Shown: positions 7,675-18,435, counted from the stretch's first letter. The stretch: DNA of 23,919 bases from Ichthyosporea sp. XGB-2017a (GCA_002811675.1 PDIM01000061.1:1-23919); one strand, 5' to 3'. Translations and numbers: made by a program. Notes: generated by a model not told the origin, from the sequence alone.

Positions 7675-10600
7675 TTATTGTTGCAATTTGGGCAAATTAA
7701 TTTTCAAAGAGCCACTACTCTCACTTCTAGCCTTCTCCTTTTCTTTCTCCTGTTCTTCATGCTCCTTTTGTATTTTATACAGTCGACGAAGTTTCTTTGG
7801 GTCGTCAATTTTACTACTAAATTGGGCTGTAAACTCCCAAAGATCCCTCAAGGCCTGCTTCCTTTCGCCATCATCGCGGATATAAGCTCGAACAACTTCG
7901 TCAATGTGATCACCAACTATAACCAAGTACTGTTTCAGTTTTTGGAGTTCATAGCTTGGCTCCCAATTGGAACTTTCTGCTTCCTCCGGGAGTCCATCAA
8001 TCTTCATAAGGGTGGATTTCACGGGTCTCATGTATCTCTTACAAAGCCTCCTGGTTCTCTCTTTCACAGCATCTTCGCCTTCGTCCTCCTCATTTTCCTC
8101 ATCTCCTCTACTACCATTGCGTGACCGCTTTGACTTTCGAGTACCCTCTCGGTATTCTCGCTCCCTTTTTCTCGATGATGACTTTGACTTTTTGGTAGAA
8201 CTTGACGGTTTTGCTACTTTTGCTTTGGCTTGCATATTCTGCTCTTCAACACGAAAGTGTTTTAAAAGTACATCGACCCTTTTAGACAAATGAGAGGACT
8301 GTGGGCTTTTGTCGTCTTCGAGAACAATTTTTGATTCCAGTCCCAGCCTCTCATCAAGACGAATGGCATCCCAACTACCAAAGCCGTGAAAATATACGCC
8401 AACCAAAAGCATGCCGTCATTTGCAGGCCCCCATTTGCAGTCCCATTTCACAACGGGCGCCCCTACAGCCGCCCGAAACTTTTCCGTACCTCTTTGGCTT
8501 ATCCTCTTTTCCAAGATATCCAAATCTTTAATCCGATTAACAAAATCATTACACGACAAAGGTATTCCATCAACAGCAATGGTAGCTGTTTTCTTTCGTG
8601 AGCCAGGTTCTGGAACAAAGTCTTTCACGGCTTGCTCGGCCTCGGCCAGTATTTTTTTCGAATAGCCAATGACTTCTTCTCGGCTTCGTACCTCGTCAAA
8701 GCCACATTCACTCATTATTTCGCCAAATGTTCTCTCTGATAGTCCCCACTTTCTCAAGCCTCGTAAGAGGACACGCGTTTCCGACTGCCTAAAGCTACCG
8801 TCTGCAGGTCTCCCACTTATGGGGGCCTTAGCTCTAGAAGATCTCCCACGTCCACGAGGTTTTTCTTCGCCATCATCATCCACGTCATACCCCATATTAA
8901 CTTTCTTAGCTGCTTTGCGTTTACGTGGAGGAAGAAACATGTCCATCGCTTGTTTCTGCCTCTCTTCCTCCTCAATCTTTGCTTTTTCTTTTTCTGGAAT
9001 AATATCATCCCACGTTTTATCATCTTCCTCTGTTTTAAAGTTGGCCACTTTAAACTGCGACAAAAGTTCATCATTTTTTGAAGTTTCCGAATCACCCTCC
9101 TTGACTTCTGCCCTACTAAGGATTTCGTCAATATCCATATCATCATCTTCTTTTTCTCCCTCATTTTCCTCTTTCTCCTTAAAAAGGTTTTCTGCGCCGA
9201 ACTTCATAATGGCATCAAGCTCATCTTTATCAAAAGGAACTGAACTTGATTGATCTTTAGTTTTGGACTGCAAAAGAGTTTTACCAGTAGTATCCATCCT
9301 TTGAATGACAACATGGTCCAAAACCATTTTCTTCTTAGCCTTTTCAATTACCGTTTCTTCAACCGAGTGCATGGTAACAAGTCGGTATATATTAACCACA
9401 TTCTTTTGTCCAATTCTATGAGCACGTGCCTCAGCTTGCAAATCGTTTTGCGGATTCCAATCTGAATCAAAAATAATAACTGTATCAGCAGTTGCAAGAT
9501 TAATACCTAGACCACCTGCTCGTGTAGACAACAAAAAGCAAAAATCCCTTGAATCAGGGGCATTGAATTGGTCCATTGCCTGCTTTCGCTTTTCACCCCT
9601 TATGCTTCCGTCCAATCGTTGAAAATAATAACCTTTCAGGTGCAAATACTCTTCCAATACATCAAGCATCTTAACCATCTGCGAAAAAATCAACACCCGG
9701 TGTCCAGTCTCCTTTAGCCTCACTAACAGTTTATCAAGCAATTTAAGCTTACCACTAACCGAAATCAGCTTATGGAGAGTGTCCTTCGTGTAGTGAAATT
9801 CCGGCTCAACGATGAGGTCCGGATGATTACAACACTTCTTAAGTTCTACCATAATATTCAACAGATTTGCTTTACCAGTACCTTTGGACAACATTTTGTA
9901 ATTTTTGGTAAGAATAAACTTATAGTATTGTTTTTGCAATTCAGACATGCCTACTCTCAAAATGCGTTCTGTTTTTGGAGGAAGTGATTTCTCAACATCT
10001 TTTTTCACTCGCCGTAACAGAAAAGGTTCTAAGTTTTGATGAAGCATATTCACGCTTTCTTGACTTTCTAAATTCTGATAAATAGCCTCAAATTCTTCCC
10101 AAGGAGGAAAGTATTTGGGCATAATGAACACAAGCAGTGCATACAACTCTTTCAAAGAATTCTGAAGGGGGGTACCAGTAATTAGCAATCTATGGTTTGT
10201 GTGAAATTCTACCAAAACTTGATGGAGTTGAGATTCACTATTTTTAAGTCTATGTGCTTCATCTACAAGCAGCGAAGCCCACTTAATTCTACCCAACAAC
10301 TCACAGTCCATAAGAACAATTTCAAAAGTTGTAAGCAAAACGTTAAATTTCACTTTAGCAGTGCCTGCAACATAAAACTCCTTTTCTCTAATAATCTGCC
10401 GACTTGGACTATCACCCAAATACATCAACGCATTCATGTCAGGTCCCCATTTTTGCAATTCTCTTTGCCAGGCCGTAATTGTCGACAATGGGACAACAAT
10501 AATAAATGGCCCATATACTTTATGCGTGTGAAACAAATATGAAATAAACGAAATCGTTTGGATGGTTTTACCGAGTCCCATTTCATCTGCTAAAATCGAA

Positions 10601-12237
10601 CTATTGTTCTTACACCACGAATGAGCCAACCAATTTAGCCCCTGCAATTGATAGTCCCTAAGCTGCATGCTTTCATCCCCTTTGCCCAAATATTCTGGTT
10701 GCGTTTTCAGCTCCTGAAATTTAGGTCTTTCCCGCAAAGCCCTCGTCTTTGGATTGGGAATAGTTTCGTTCGATTGTCTATCAAGATACGCATCAATTAC
10801 TTCTTGGTAATCTTTTGAAATAAGACCCATCGTTTCCCACGTGCACTCGCTGTAAGGGAGACTGCGCCACTTACAATACACTTCCTGGCCACCTTCTTCT
10901 ACCATTGAATCCCGTAAATCAATAACCCGCTCAACTTCCTTGTAAGTTTCGACAATGTCATTATTCAGTTCTTCTTGAAATTCCATAAATTCAACTTCTT
11001 CCCTATCAGCTTGTGCTTTGTATCTATCTTCCGCCTCTTCTTTCTTAATAAAATTTGATAATTTCTTGAGTCCCTTGATTTCCATGGTGTTCAGTTCTTC
11101 CTCGGTGTGCCAAGAGCAATGCAAATATGATTTTTTCATCCATTTAATGTAATACACAAATTCCTCTTTTCCGTCCTCAGATGTTTGCATTTTTCGCTGA
11201 AGAACCTTTTCAATGTTCTCCAAATTTTCGTCTTCTGGTAAAGGGGTATAGACTGGGGTTTCGATGAGCTCATCTGAGAAGGACAGGTCATCAGAGTCAT
11301 CCTTGTAGCTAACATTGGCAGCAGCCATTCGCACAGAAAATCTCGCAACACTGCCAAGTCCCGAATCAACAGGTGCATTTTCTGCCCTTCCCTTTCTGAT
11401 ATTCTTTAGTTTTCTTTTCTTTTTCTTCTTATTATCAAGAGTAAATTCATCATCACTCTCTTCGCTACTACTTCTGCCTTTGCTTCTTGAGGCTGGTCCC
11501 GTGTATTCAACAAAATCATCGTATTCGTCGTCCGAATCACTCTTCTGCTTTCGGCCACGCCCTTTCTTTGCTGCTTTCCCCTTCGTTTTTTTTGCTTTTT
11601 TCTTCCTCTTGCGCCCATAAGAATCATCACTAGATCCATCGTCAATAAAATCATCATACAAAGAAGACGGCTTGGCTTTAGCGCGTCCAGATCGCCGCAC
11701 TTGATAAAGATCAGGATCTGCTTCCCAAAGTCTGTCACTATCTTTCTTTTTAGCTTTTCTCCCCCTCTTCTTGGTTCCAAATTCCTCCTCCTCACTTTCT
11801 TCAATATCATCAAAATCATCATCCTCTTCCTCTTCACTTGGAACAAACTCTTCACTTTCGTCGTCATCCTCTTCCTCTTCTTCCTCATCCGCTACAAATA
11901 CATCTTCATCCTCACTTGAATTTTCCTCATTTTTCTTTTCCGGCAGAGAGCTACTCGCAAAAGTCAAAGACTCGTCATTGCCCTCCTCGTCCTCCTCCTC
12001 ACTTTCGATATGCACCTTCTTCCTCCCCCCAGCCTCGTTTGTCGAGGAGATAGGCGAGTCTGAAGAGTCCACTGAAGTTGACGAATTCACAGAAGAAACA
12101 TCTGACAAACCTGTTCTTGATCCCGGTCCTTCCGCTTGTGGAACCGCTACTGGTTCAGGCACAGGCAAAGGTACAGGCACGGGTGAGTCCCCTGCCCCTT
12201 CAATATCCACATCAGATCCTGTGTTGAGCTCAGCCAT
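7675..12237 (-). CDS. CHD1: CHD1 chromodomain helicase, nucleosome-spacing ATPase
   Basis: This is a single exon of 1520 residues. The N-terminus (1-320) is low-complexity, with Ser/acidic then Lys-rich blocks. Tandem chromodomains lie at about 326-400 and 425-485. The SNF2 ATPase runs from about 525 to 980, with DEMGLGKT at 551-558, DEAH at 659-662, TGTPLQN near 687-693 and RAHRIGQ at 938-944. A SANT-SLIDE-like DNA-binding region spans about 1150-1330, and the CHD1 helical C-terminal domain (CHCT) about 1394-1495. CHD1 spaces nucleosomes on transcribed genes with elongation factors. Of the two chromodomain-1 cage tryptophans of human CHD1, the first is kept (Trp366) and the second is Lys369, as I recall for yeast, so H3K4me3 binding may be weak. 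The start is the first ATG (MAELNTGS). The frame stays open eight codons upstream only through non-ATG codons. The size is close to yeast Chd1 (about 1470) and below human (about 1710). Confidence 0.96.
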   Translation of the reverse strand: MAELNTGSDVDIEGAGDSPVPVPLPVPEPVAVPQAEGPGSRTGLSDVSSVNSSTSVDSSDSPISSTNEAGGRKKVHIESEEEDEEGNDESLTFASSSLPEKKNEENSSEDEDVFVADEEEEEEDDDESEEFVPSEEEEDDDFDDIEESEEEEFGTKKRGRKAKKKDSDRLWEADPDLYQVRRSGRAKAKPSSLYDDFIDDGSSDDSYGRKRKKKAKKTKGKAAKKGRGRKQKSDSDDEYDDFVEYTGPASRSKGRSSSEESDDEFTLDNKKKKKRKLKNIRKGRAENAPVDSGLGSVARFSVRMAAANVSYKDDSDDLSFSDELIETPVYTPLPEDENLENIEKVLQRKMQTSEDGKEEFVYYIKWMKKSYLHCSWHTEEELNTMEIKGLKKLSNFIKKEEAEDRYKAQADREEVEFMEFQEELNNDIVETYKEVERVIDLRDSMVEEGGQEVYCKWRSLPYSECTWETMGLISKDYQEVIDAYLDRQSNETIPNPKTRALRERPKFQELKTQPEYLGKGDESMQLRDYQLQGLNWLAHSWCKNNSSILADEMGLGKTIQTISFISYLFHTHKVYGPFIIVVPLSTITAWQRELQKWGPDMNALMYLGDSPSRQIIREKEFYVAGTAKVKFNVLLTTFEIVLMDCELLGRIKWASLLVDEAHRLKNSESQLHQVLVEFHTNHRLLITGTPLQNSLKELYALLVFIMPKYFPPWEEFEAIYQNLESQESVNMLHQNLEPFLLRRVKKDVEKSLPPKTERILRVGMSELQKQYYKFILTKNYKMLSKGTGKANLLNIMVELKKCCNHPDLIVEPEFHYTKDTLHKLISVSGKLKLLDKLLVRLKETGHRVLIFSQMVKMLDVLEEYLHLKGYYFQRLDGSIRGEKRKQAMDQFNAPDSRDFCFLLSTRAGGLGINLATADTVIIFDSDWNPQNDLQAEARAHRIGQKNVVNIYRLVTMHSVEETVIEKAKKKMVLDHVVIQRMDTTGKTLLQSKTKDQSSSVPFDKDELDAIMKFGAENLFKEKEENEGEKEDDDMDIDEILSRAEVKEGDSETSKNDELLSQFKVANFKTEEDDKTWDDIIPEKEKAKIEEEERQKQAMDMFLPPRKRKAAKKVNMGYDVDDDGEEKPRGRGRSSRAKAPISGRPADGSFRQSETRVLLRGLRKWGLSERTFGEIMSECGFDEVRSREEVIGYSKKILAEAEQAVKDFVPEPGSRKKTATIAVDGIPLSCNDFVNRIKDLDILEKRISQRGTEKFRAAVGAPVVKWDCKWGPANDGMLLVGVYFHGFGSWDAIRLDERLGLESKIVLEDDKSPQSSHLSKRVDVLLKHFRVEEQNMQAKAKVAKPSSSTKKSKSSSRKREREYREGTRKSKRSRNGSRGDEENEEDEGEDAVKERTRRLCKRYMRPVKSTLMKIDGLPEEAESSNWEPSYELQKLKQYLVIVGDHIDEVVRAYIRDDGERKQALRDLWEFTAQFSSKIDDPKKLRRLYKIQKEHEEQEKEKEKARSESSGSLKINLPKLQQ

Positions 12238-12402
12238 ATCCAAGTTCCAACCCCGTTTCAAGCTTGCTTTTCTATCTGCAGATCCTTGCTTAATTCATTG
12301 CACAACTACCCGCCCCCCTTCACACACTCACGCAAATGAGCAACACTGATTCACTTCACAACAAAACAAATAAATGGTGGAAAGAAAAAAAGAAAAAGAA
12401 AA
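12238..12402 (-). promoter_or_regulatory. 5' flank of CHD1 up to the assembly gap
   Basis: 165 bp remain between the CHD1 ATG and the gap. The first part is mixed sequence and the last 40 bases are A-rich on the plus strand (a T-rich upstream element for CHD1). No TATA box is evident. The core promoter may lie in the gap. Confidence 0.35.
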
Positions 12403-13367
12403 NNNNNNNNNNNNNNNNNNNNNNNNNNNNNNNNNNNNNNNNNNNNNNNNNNNNNNNNNNNNNNNNNNNNNNNNNNNNNNNNNNNNNNNNNNNNNNNNNN
12501 NNNNNNNNNNNNNNNNNNNNNNNNNNNNNNNNNNNNNNNNNNNNNNNNNNNNNNNNNNNNNNNNNNNNNNNNNNNNNNNNNNNNNNNNNNNNNNNNNNNN
12601 NNNNNNNNNNNNNNNNNNNNNNNNNNNNNNNNNNNNNNNNNNNNNNNNNNNNNNNNNNNNNNNNNNNNNNNNNNNNNNNNNNNNNNNNNNNNNNNNNNNN
12701 NNNNNNNNNNNNNNNNNNNNNNNNNNNNNNNNNNNNNNNNNNNNNNNNNNNNNNNNNNNNNNNNNNNNNNNNNNNNNNNNNNNNNNNNNNNNNNNNNNNN
12801 NNNNNNNNNNNNNNNNNNNNNNNNNNNNNNNNNNNNNNNNNNNNNNNNNNNNNNNNNNNNNNNNNNNNNNNNNNNNNNNNNNNNNNNNNNNNNNNNNNNN
12901 NNNNNNNNNNNNNNNNNNNNNNNNNNNNNNNNNNNNNNNNNNNNNNNNNNNNNNNNNNNNNNNNNNNNNNNNNNNNNNNNNNNNNNNNNNNNNNNNNNNN
13001 NNNNNNNNNNNNNNNNNNNNNNNNNNNNNNNNNNNNNNNNNNNNNNNNNNNNNNNNNNNNNNNNNNNNNNNNNNNNNNNNNNNNNNNNNNNNNNNNNNNN
13101 NNNNNNNNNNNNNNNNNNNNNNNNNNNNNNNNNNNNNNNNNNNNNNNNNNNNNNNNNNNNNNNNNNNNNNNNNNNNNNNNNNNNNNNNNNNNNNNNNNNN
13201 NNNNNNNNNNNNNNNNNNNNNNNNNNNNNNNNNNNNNNNNNNNNNNNNNNNNNNNNNNNNNNNNNNNNNNNNNNNNNNNNNNNNNNNNNNNNNNNNNNNN
13301 NNNNNNNNNNNNNNNNNNNNNNNNNNNNNNNNNNNNNNNNNNNNNNNNNNNNNNNNNNNNNNNNNNN
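12403..13367. other. Assembly gap, 965 undetermined bases
   Basis: All bases are N. The left edge is A-rich (A interrupted by G) and the right edge is an uninterrupted A run. This suggests that low-complexity DNA stopped the assembly. Open frames reported across the N run are not real genes. The gap lies between the divergent CHD1 and MEK genes. Confidence 0.99.
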
Positions 13368-13869
<502 letters not shown>

Positions 13870-14961
13870 ATGAATCCGCCACAAAAGAGTAGCATGCTGA
13901 AGAAGAAGAGGAATAAGCTGGGGCTGAAGCTCGAGAAGGAGGCAATAGAGAGCAGGAATGATGCTGAAGAAGGGTTGAGTTATGATGAATTCCTTTCCAC
14001 CCTTTATCAAGAGCAGCTCAAGATCAATGACGACCAGCAGGCAGATTTGGATTCATTTGTGTCACTGCGGGAACGGGTGGGCAATGTGGAGCTGAAGGAC
14101 GAGGACTTTGAATTAACCGGGGACTTAGGCTCGGGTGCCGGTGGAATGGTAAAAAAGGTAAAGCACAAGGCAACGGGCCTTATTATGGCGCAGAAGAGAA
14201 TTCATATTGAGTTTAATCCGTCTGTGCGAAGACAGATTATGAGAGAACTGAAGATTCTGAAGGAGTGCCGTTGTCCGTATATTGTTGGCTTCTATGGCTC
14301 ATACTTTAGCGGGAGCTGCATAAGCATCTGCATGGAGCACATGAACATAGGATCCCTCAATGGGGTCTACAAGAAAGTGGGAAAAATACCGGAGCATATT
14401 CTGGGACGGGTAACCATCGCTGTTCTGCGAGGCCTTATTTACCTTCGTGAGCAGCATAAAATCATCCACCGAGATGTGAAACCTTCCAATATGCTTCTGG
14501 ATAGCTCTGGGGTGATCAAGATATGTGATTTTGGGGTGAGTGGGGAACTGTATGAATCAATGGCGAATTCATTTGTGGGGACGCGGTCGTATATGGCCCC
14601 AGAGAGGCTTCAGGGGTCGAATTACTCTGTACGCTCGGATGTATGGAGTCTGGGGATCGCTCTAATCGAAATGGCAACAGGCCGTTACCCAATCCCTCCA
14701 GACGGAACTGGGAAACAAACCATGGCCATATTTGAGCTTCTAGAATACATCGTCAATGAGGATCCCCCCAAACTGCCGCAGAACGAATGCTTTGGGGTAG
14801 AGTTTGAGAACTTTGTAGAGCAGTGCCTTATCAAGAATGGGGAGGCCCGCCCTGTACCTCTCAAACTTCTCCAACACCCGTTCCTGTTGATAAACGAGGA
14901 GACAGTGACAAAGGCAGATGTGGTGGAATGGATCCAAAAGGCCGGGATCCAATCCCGCTAA
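13870..14961 (+). CDS. MAP2K1: MAP kinase kinase, MEK1/2 type
   Basis: This single-exon gene encodes a 363-residue dual-specificity kinase. An N-terminal MAPK docking site fits the D-motif consensus: KKKR at 11-14, then LGL at 17-19 and LKL at 19-21. The glycine loop is GSGAGG (87-92), catalytic Lys is 109, helix-C Glu 126, HRD 200-202 and DFG 220-222. The activation loop [11 protein letters not shown] carries Ser230 and Ser234, which match the RAF-phosphorylated Ser218/Ser222 of human MEK1. APE and the C-lobe ([20 protein letters not shown]) are intact. The proline-rich insert of vertebrate MEK1 after GRYPIPP is almost absent. The ATG chosen starts MNPPQK; the open frame extends ten codons upstream without an ATG. 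It should activate ERK-type kinases in the cytoplasm. MEK1 versus MEK2 is not meaningful outside vertebrates. Confidence 0.95.
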   Translation: MNPPQKSSMLKKKRNKLGLKLEKEAIESRNDAEEGLSYDEFLSTLYQEQLKINDDQQADLDSFVSLRERVGNVELKDEDFELTGDLGSGAGGMVKKVKHKATGLIMAQKRIHIEFNPSVRRQIMRELKILKECRCPYIVGFYGSYFSGSCISICMEHMNIGSLNGVYKKVGKIPEHILGRVTIAVLRGLIYLREQHKIIHRDVKPSNMLLDSSGVIKICDFGVSGELYESMANSFVGTRSYMAPERLQGSNYSVRSDVWSLGIALIEMATGRYPIPPDGTGKQTMAIFELLEYIVNEDPPKLPQNECFGVEFENFVEQCLIKNGEARPVPLKLLQHPFLLINEETVTKADVVEWIQKAGIQSR

Positions 14962-15751
14962 AAATGGATGGGATGAAGGTAATTGCAGACATGAAATAGA
15001 CTGCAAGGACAGTGTTTATCACTACCACCATCATAAAAGAGTGAAAGGGAAGAGATAGTTCCCTTTCTTGGGCCACATCCAATCTACGTCATACAGTTGA
15101 GAAAAGTATCTGACTGCTCGAAACCAGCTGGTCCCTTGTCCCTACCTTTCGCGGACAACAGCAATGCAGGAGCCTTATTACCCCAAACTTACTATTAGCC
15201 GGGAGCCCTACAGTGACCAATATAGCGAGGGATAGTAAGAGAAGCTATAAAGGATAAATAAAAGAACACTTGAAGAAAGAAGGAAGCGAGACATCGGACA
15301 AGAGGACTCAACACAGCTGAGCAAAAGAATAAAATAAAAGGAACCTGCAGAGCAGCAGTGGTGCCAAAAAAAAGAAAGTTTTTTTTTCTTCACACATGCC
15401 TATGTGCTGCTGCATTTTTCGGTTGTTCATTCTTTTTTACTGTTTTTTATTTTATTTTTTTTTGTTTTGGTTTTTTTTTCAGTGTTTTCTGTTTTCTCTT
15501 GTTTTAGTTGATTGTGTGTTTGTTAAAGGGTACAGGGTGATTAGAGCGCTTTCTCCTTAGATACCAAGAGACTTAACGCTCATTGGGAGTAGACTGGGAC
15601 TGTGGCTCTCTGTGCGCGTGTTTTGGTACTTGCTGTTGTTTTTGTCGCATTTAGTTTATGTTGCAGCAGTAGCCTCTGTGGCTACTCCTTCCTTCGGTCA
15701 CATCTGTCAATGGATGTATGAATAATTACTGAGGATTGCAATTCTCAAACT
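14962..15751 (+). other. Spacer between MEK and the SEL1L3-like gene
   Basis: It holds AATAAA copies at 15257-15262 and 15328-15338 (the likely MEK 3' end). T-rich tracts around 15378-15480 follow, then the SEL1L3-like leader. A perfect 7-bp hairpin AGTAGCC/GGCTACT with a 5-nt loop is at 15668-15686, 66 nt before the next ATG, where it could fold in the 5' leader. No gene was seen. Confidence 0.45.
15257..15262 (+). terminator. Probable AATAAA polyadenylation signal of MEK
   Basis: This is the first AATAAA after the MEK stop, about 300 nt downstream. Two further overlapping copies lie at 15328-15338. Confidence 0.4.
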
Positions 15752-18352
15752 ATGCTCGCATCCTGGGGCCACATTAGCAAGGTCTGTGTGTTTGCAAGTC
15801 TGCTTCTCCTGTGGATAGCCACCGCCAACACCCATGGAGGCTCCACAGTGATGGGCAGACGGGCAAATATGACTCACTTCCCTCTCCAGCATGGATTGGT
15901 CACGTATACCTCGGGAAAAAGCGGAATTAGAATGTCTTATGATTTCCCTGTGAGCTTGTATTCCCCTGCCGTTGTGACTGTAAGTTTTTGGGTGTTTGTC
16001 GGGGAAGATCCATGCACCATGGGGATGTGTGGGGTGTTGTATCGCATCAGCACCGACTTTGAAACACCTGCAATGATGATTAACAATGAAGGGCAACTAT
16101 TTTTTCAAAATAGAGTGCACAGTGGGGCCGGAAGAGAAGTTCAAGGGGCTCTGTCTACTGTAAGGCTAGAAAGGAATACGTGGTCGTGGGTTGCAATCGC
16201 TATTGGGCAGCATTTTTCTGTCGCTACGATTATGCCTCATTCATCAGGAACATTACAAGGTGCAGGGGAGATTTCTTCAAAAATGACGTACACGAAATTC
16301 CTTAAAAGCATCTTGTGGCCCAACTCGGCCACGTGGTATCTAGGAGGTTGCATGTATTATCACTCTTTCAAGGGTGCCCTGTTTGATGTACGGGTGTATA
16401 TGAGTTCCAGCATATCCCACATTCCCTGGTATAACTATTATACTGAGGCATTCCGAAAAGCGCTAAGTTGGGGTATTTTTGAAATTCTTCCTTATCGAGG
16501 TGATTCACATGTCCAGGCTTTGTCTGAAATTGCAAAAGAAAGGCCCGTGCGATGGCTAGCTGAAGGAGTGTTATCTGATAAAAGAGAGATATATAACAAC
16601 TCAGTCGAGGAACTGAAAAAGAGTGGGTTTGATGAGGAGCGAATTTTATCTGTTGAACGTGTTCTACATTCCATGAACCTTGATGAACCTCACTATCCGA
16701 GCCTCACAATGAGTGCTCTTTTGAAATTAACGGGGGTATGGAGAGGATCCACAGATGAGGTTGACAGCCAAAAGGAATATCAAAAACTAATTTTTTCGTC
16801 ACTGAATGAAGATAAGTTGGCAATGTTTGCTGTTGGATACAAAATGATGTACAATGAAAATGGAGCTAAAAGCTGCTGTGAATGTGGTTTTAGATACATG
16901 CATCATTTGGCGAGTTCGTTGACGGGGGTGGAAAAGGCGAGTGAAAATCAAATTCTTTCGCCTTTTACACGTTTGTTGAAGGAAAATTTGGAGATGCGAA
17001 GGAATGAAGCTACTGATATTGTTGATTTTACGAGAGCACAGGCTAATCATGGAGATCCTGGGGCAATTTATAATATGGGTGTTTATAACTACGCTGGGCA
17101 TCATGGACTAGAACGAAATCTCCCAGAAGCGGCCCGACTATTTCGTGAAGCTGCAGGGCAAGGACAGACAGAAGCGATTTTTAATTTGGGAGTTATGCAT
17201 TTGAATGGGGAGGGTGTAGAAAAGGATGAGGAAAAGGCTATTGAACTGATGGAAAAGGCGGCCAATGATGGCCACCCACAAGCAATGTGCGCAATGGGGA
17301 CACATTATATACAGAAAGGGGAAATTGAAAAGGCAATGGAATGGATTATCAAGGCAAAAAACAAGGGAAGTGACATTGCATATCTTCAGTTAGGAAAGTT
17401 CTATCGCAGTGGAGTCATAACTGAAAAGGATATAGGGAAAGCGTACGAACACTTTAAGTTTGCGTATTTGCTCGGGAATGAAGAAGCTGCAGTGGAACTG
17501 TCAGAACTTATCGTTTCAAAGCAAGTCCCAAATTCTTCTTGCGAAAATGCTTTGAAGTTATTAACACCTATTGCAGCACGAATCGATACTATTTCTTCTC
17601 TTTTGGATGCTGCATTTAACCTTTACTTAGATGGAGCCATGGAAAGTGCTATGGTGCTTTATTTGGTTTTGGCTGAAGCTGGTGTGGAGGTTGCACAGTA
17701 CAATTCTGCTTTATTGTTTAATGAACTACACACACATTCCAATGAGACATTTGCTACTCAAGGATCAGTAAATTTTTTCAACAAGTCAGCTATGCACGGT
17801 TTTGCTGAATCGTTAGTGCGTATGGGCGACTTTCACTATCATGGAAACAGCTTTATCAGCCGGAACCTTTCCAGATCTACTGAGCTGTATAACTTGGCGG
17901 CGAACCAGGGGTACCAGGAAGCGATATATAATCTCGGATTTATGAGAGAGAGAAGTATTGGCCCTTTTCAAAATGAAAGTCGGGAAGAAAATATTAACAG
18001 GGCTTTGGATCACTACAGAGAATGCTGCGAGTTTAGTCTTCTCTTTAAGGATGAATCGTTTGCTATTCTTCCGGGTGAACGAGGCTTTAGTCTTCTTAAA
18101 GGAAATTTGTCTTTAGAGGATTTTTTTGAGCTAACATGCCTTCCTTGCTCCATGCAATACTTTTACTTAAAATCCTGGTTAACTTTTGAAGAACTCTTGG
18201 AACGTGTTCATTCCTTTTACTTTTGGCCGCAAAATGGTTTAATGTCTCTGATTGATTTTGCTCCACTATTTTCCTCCTTTGATCGCTATGACGCTCTGAC
18301 TATATTTCTCCTCGCTCTTGTGGCAATTAAAGTTTATGTCATTAGACGCTAA
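15752..18352 (+). CDS. SEL1L3: SEL1L3-like ER/secretory type I membrane protein (LamG-like plus Sel1 repeats)
   Basis: This single exon encodes 866 residues. A signal peptide is clear (VFASLLLLWIATA, cleavage near residue 25-27). Residues about 60-220 form a concanavalin A/LamG-like beta region with cysteines 88, 93 and 200. Sel1-type TPR repeats occupy about 354-390, 434-577 and 645-756; typical lines are AARLFREAAGQGQTEAIFNL and STELYNLAANQGYQEAIYNL. A C-terminal TM (about 846-863) ends in VIRR. At least eight N-glycosylation sequons (for example NMT 39, NNS 282, NLS 705) support a lumenal body. The repeats near 627-756 closely resemble SEL1L/Hrd3, the ERAD ubiquitin-ligase adaptor, but the N-terminal LamG-like domain is the SEL1L3 arrangement. 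A role in ER protein quality control or secretory traffic is inferred. The start is the ATG directly before the signal peptide. Confidence 0.82.
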   Translation: MLASWGHISKVCVFASLLLLWIATANTHGGSTVMGRRANMTHFPLQHGLVTYTSGKSGIRMSYDFPVSLYSPAVVTVSFWVFVGEDPCTMGMCGVLYRISTDFETPAMMINNEGQLFFQNRVHSGAGREVQGALSTVRLERNTWSWVAIAIGQHFSVATIMPHSSGTLQGAGEISSKMTYTKFLKSILWPNSATWYLGGCMYYHSFKGALFDVRVYMSSSISHIPWYNYYTEAFRKALSWGIFEILPYRGDSHVQALSEIAKERPVRWLAEGVLSDKREIYNNSVEELKKSGFDEERILSVERVLHSMNLDEPHYPSLTMSALLKLTGVWRGSTDEVDSQKEYQKLIFSSLNEDKLAMFAVGYKMMYNENGAKSCCECGFRYMHHLASSLTGVEKASENQILSPFTRLLKENLEMRRNEATDIVDFTRAQANHGDPGAIYNMGVYNYAGHHGLERNLPEAARLFREAAGQGQTEAIFNLGVMHLNGEGVEKDEEKAIELMEKAANDGHPQAMCAMGTHYIQKGEIEKAMEWIIKAKNKGSDIAYLQLGKFYRSGVITEKDIGKAYEHFKFAYLLGNEEAAVELSELIVSKQVPNSSCENALKLLTPIAARIDTISSLLDAAFNLYLDGAMESAMVLYLVLAEAGVEVAQYNSALLFNELHTHSNETFATQGSVNFFNKSAMHGFAESLVRMGDFHYHGNSFISRNLSRSTELYNLAANQGYQEAIYNLGFMRERSIGPFQNESREENINRALDHYRECCEFSLLFKDESFAILPGERGFSLLKGNLSLEDFFELTCLPCSMQYFYLKSWLTFEELLERVHSFYFWPQNGLMSLIDFAPLFSSFDRYDALTIFLLALVAIKVYVIRR

Positions 18353-18429
18353 TTGTGCAGCTTCATCATCACATTGCAAAATGCCCCTTATCTCCTTTTA
18401 TTATCGTTATTCTTCCTACTCCAATGAGC

Positions 18430-18435
18430 AATAAA
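18430..18435 (+). terminator. Probable AATAAA polyadenylation signal of the SEL1L3-like gene
   Basis: The hexamer is 78 nt past the stop and inside the 125-bp convergent spacer before the COPE stop codon. An AATAAA for COPE on the minus strand is at 18397-18402, so the two 3' ends interdigitate. Confidence 0.55.

Noticed and set aside
12238-12261. Eight-codon upstream extension of CHD1
   Set aside because: It would begin at TTG. The ATG at 12237 (MAELNTGS) is the sensible eukaryotic start.
11771-12349. Plus-strand serine-rich frame opposite the CHD1 N-terminus
   Set aside because: It is an antisense reading of the acidic Glu/Asp codons of CHD1 (GAA/GAT read as TTC/TCT/TCA), and so a shadow frame.
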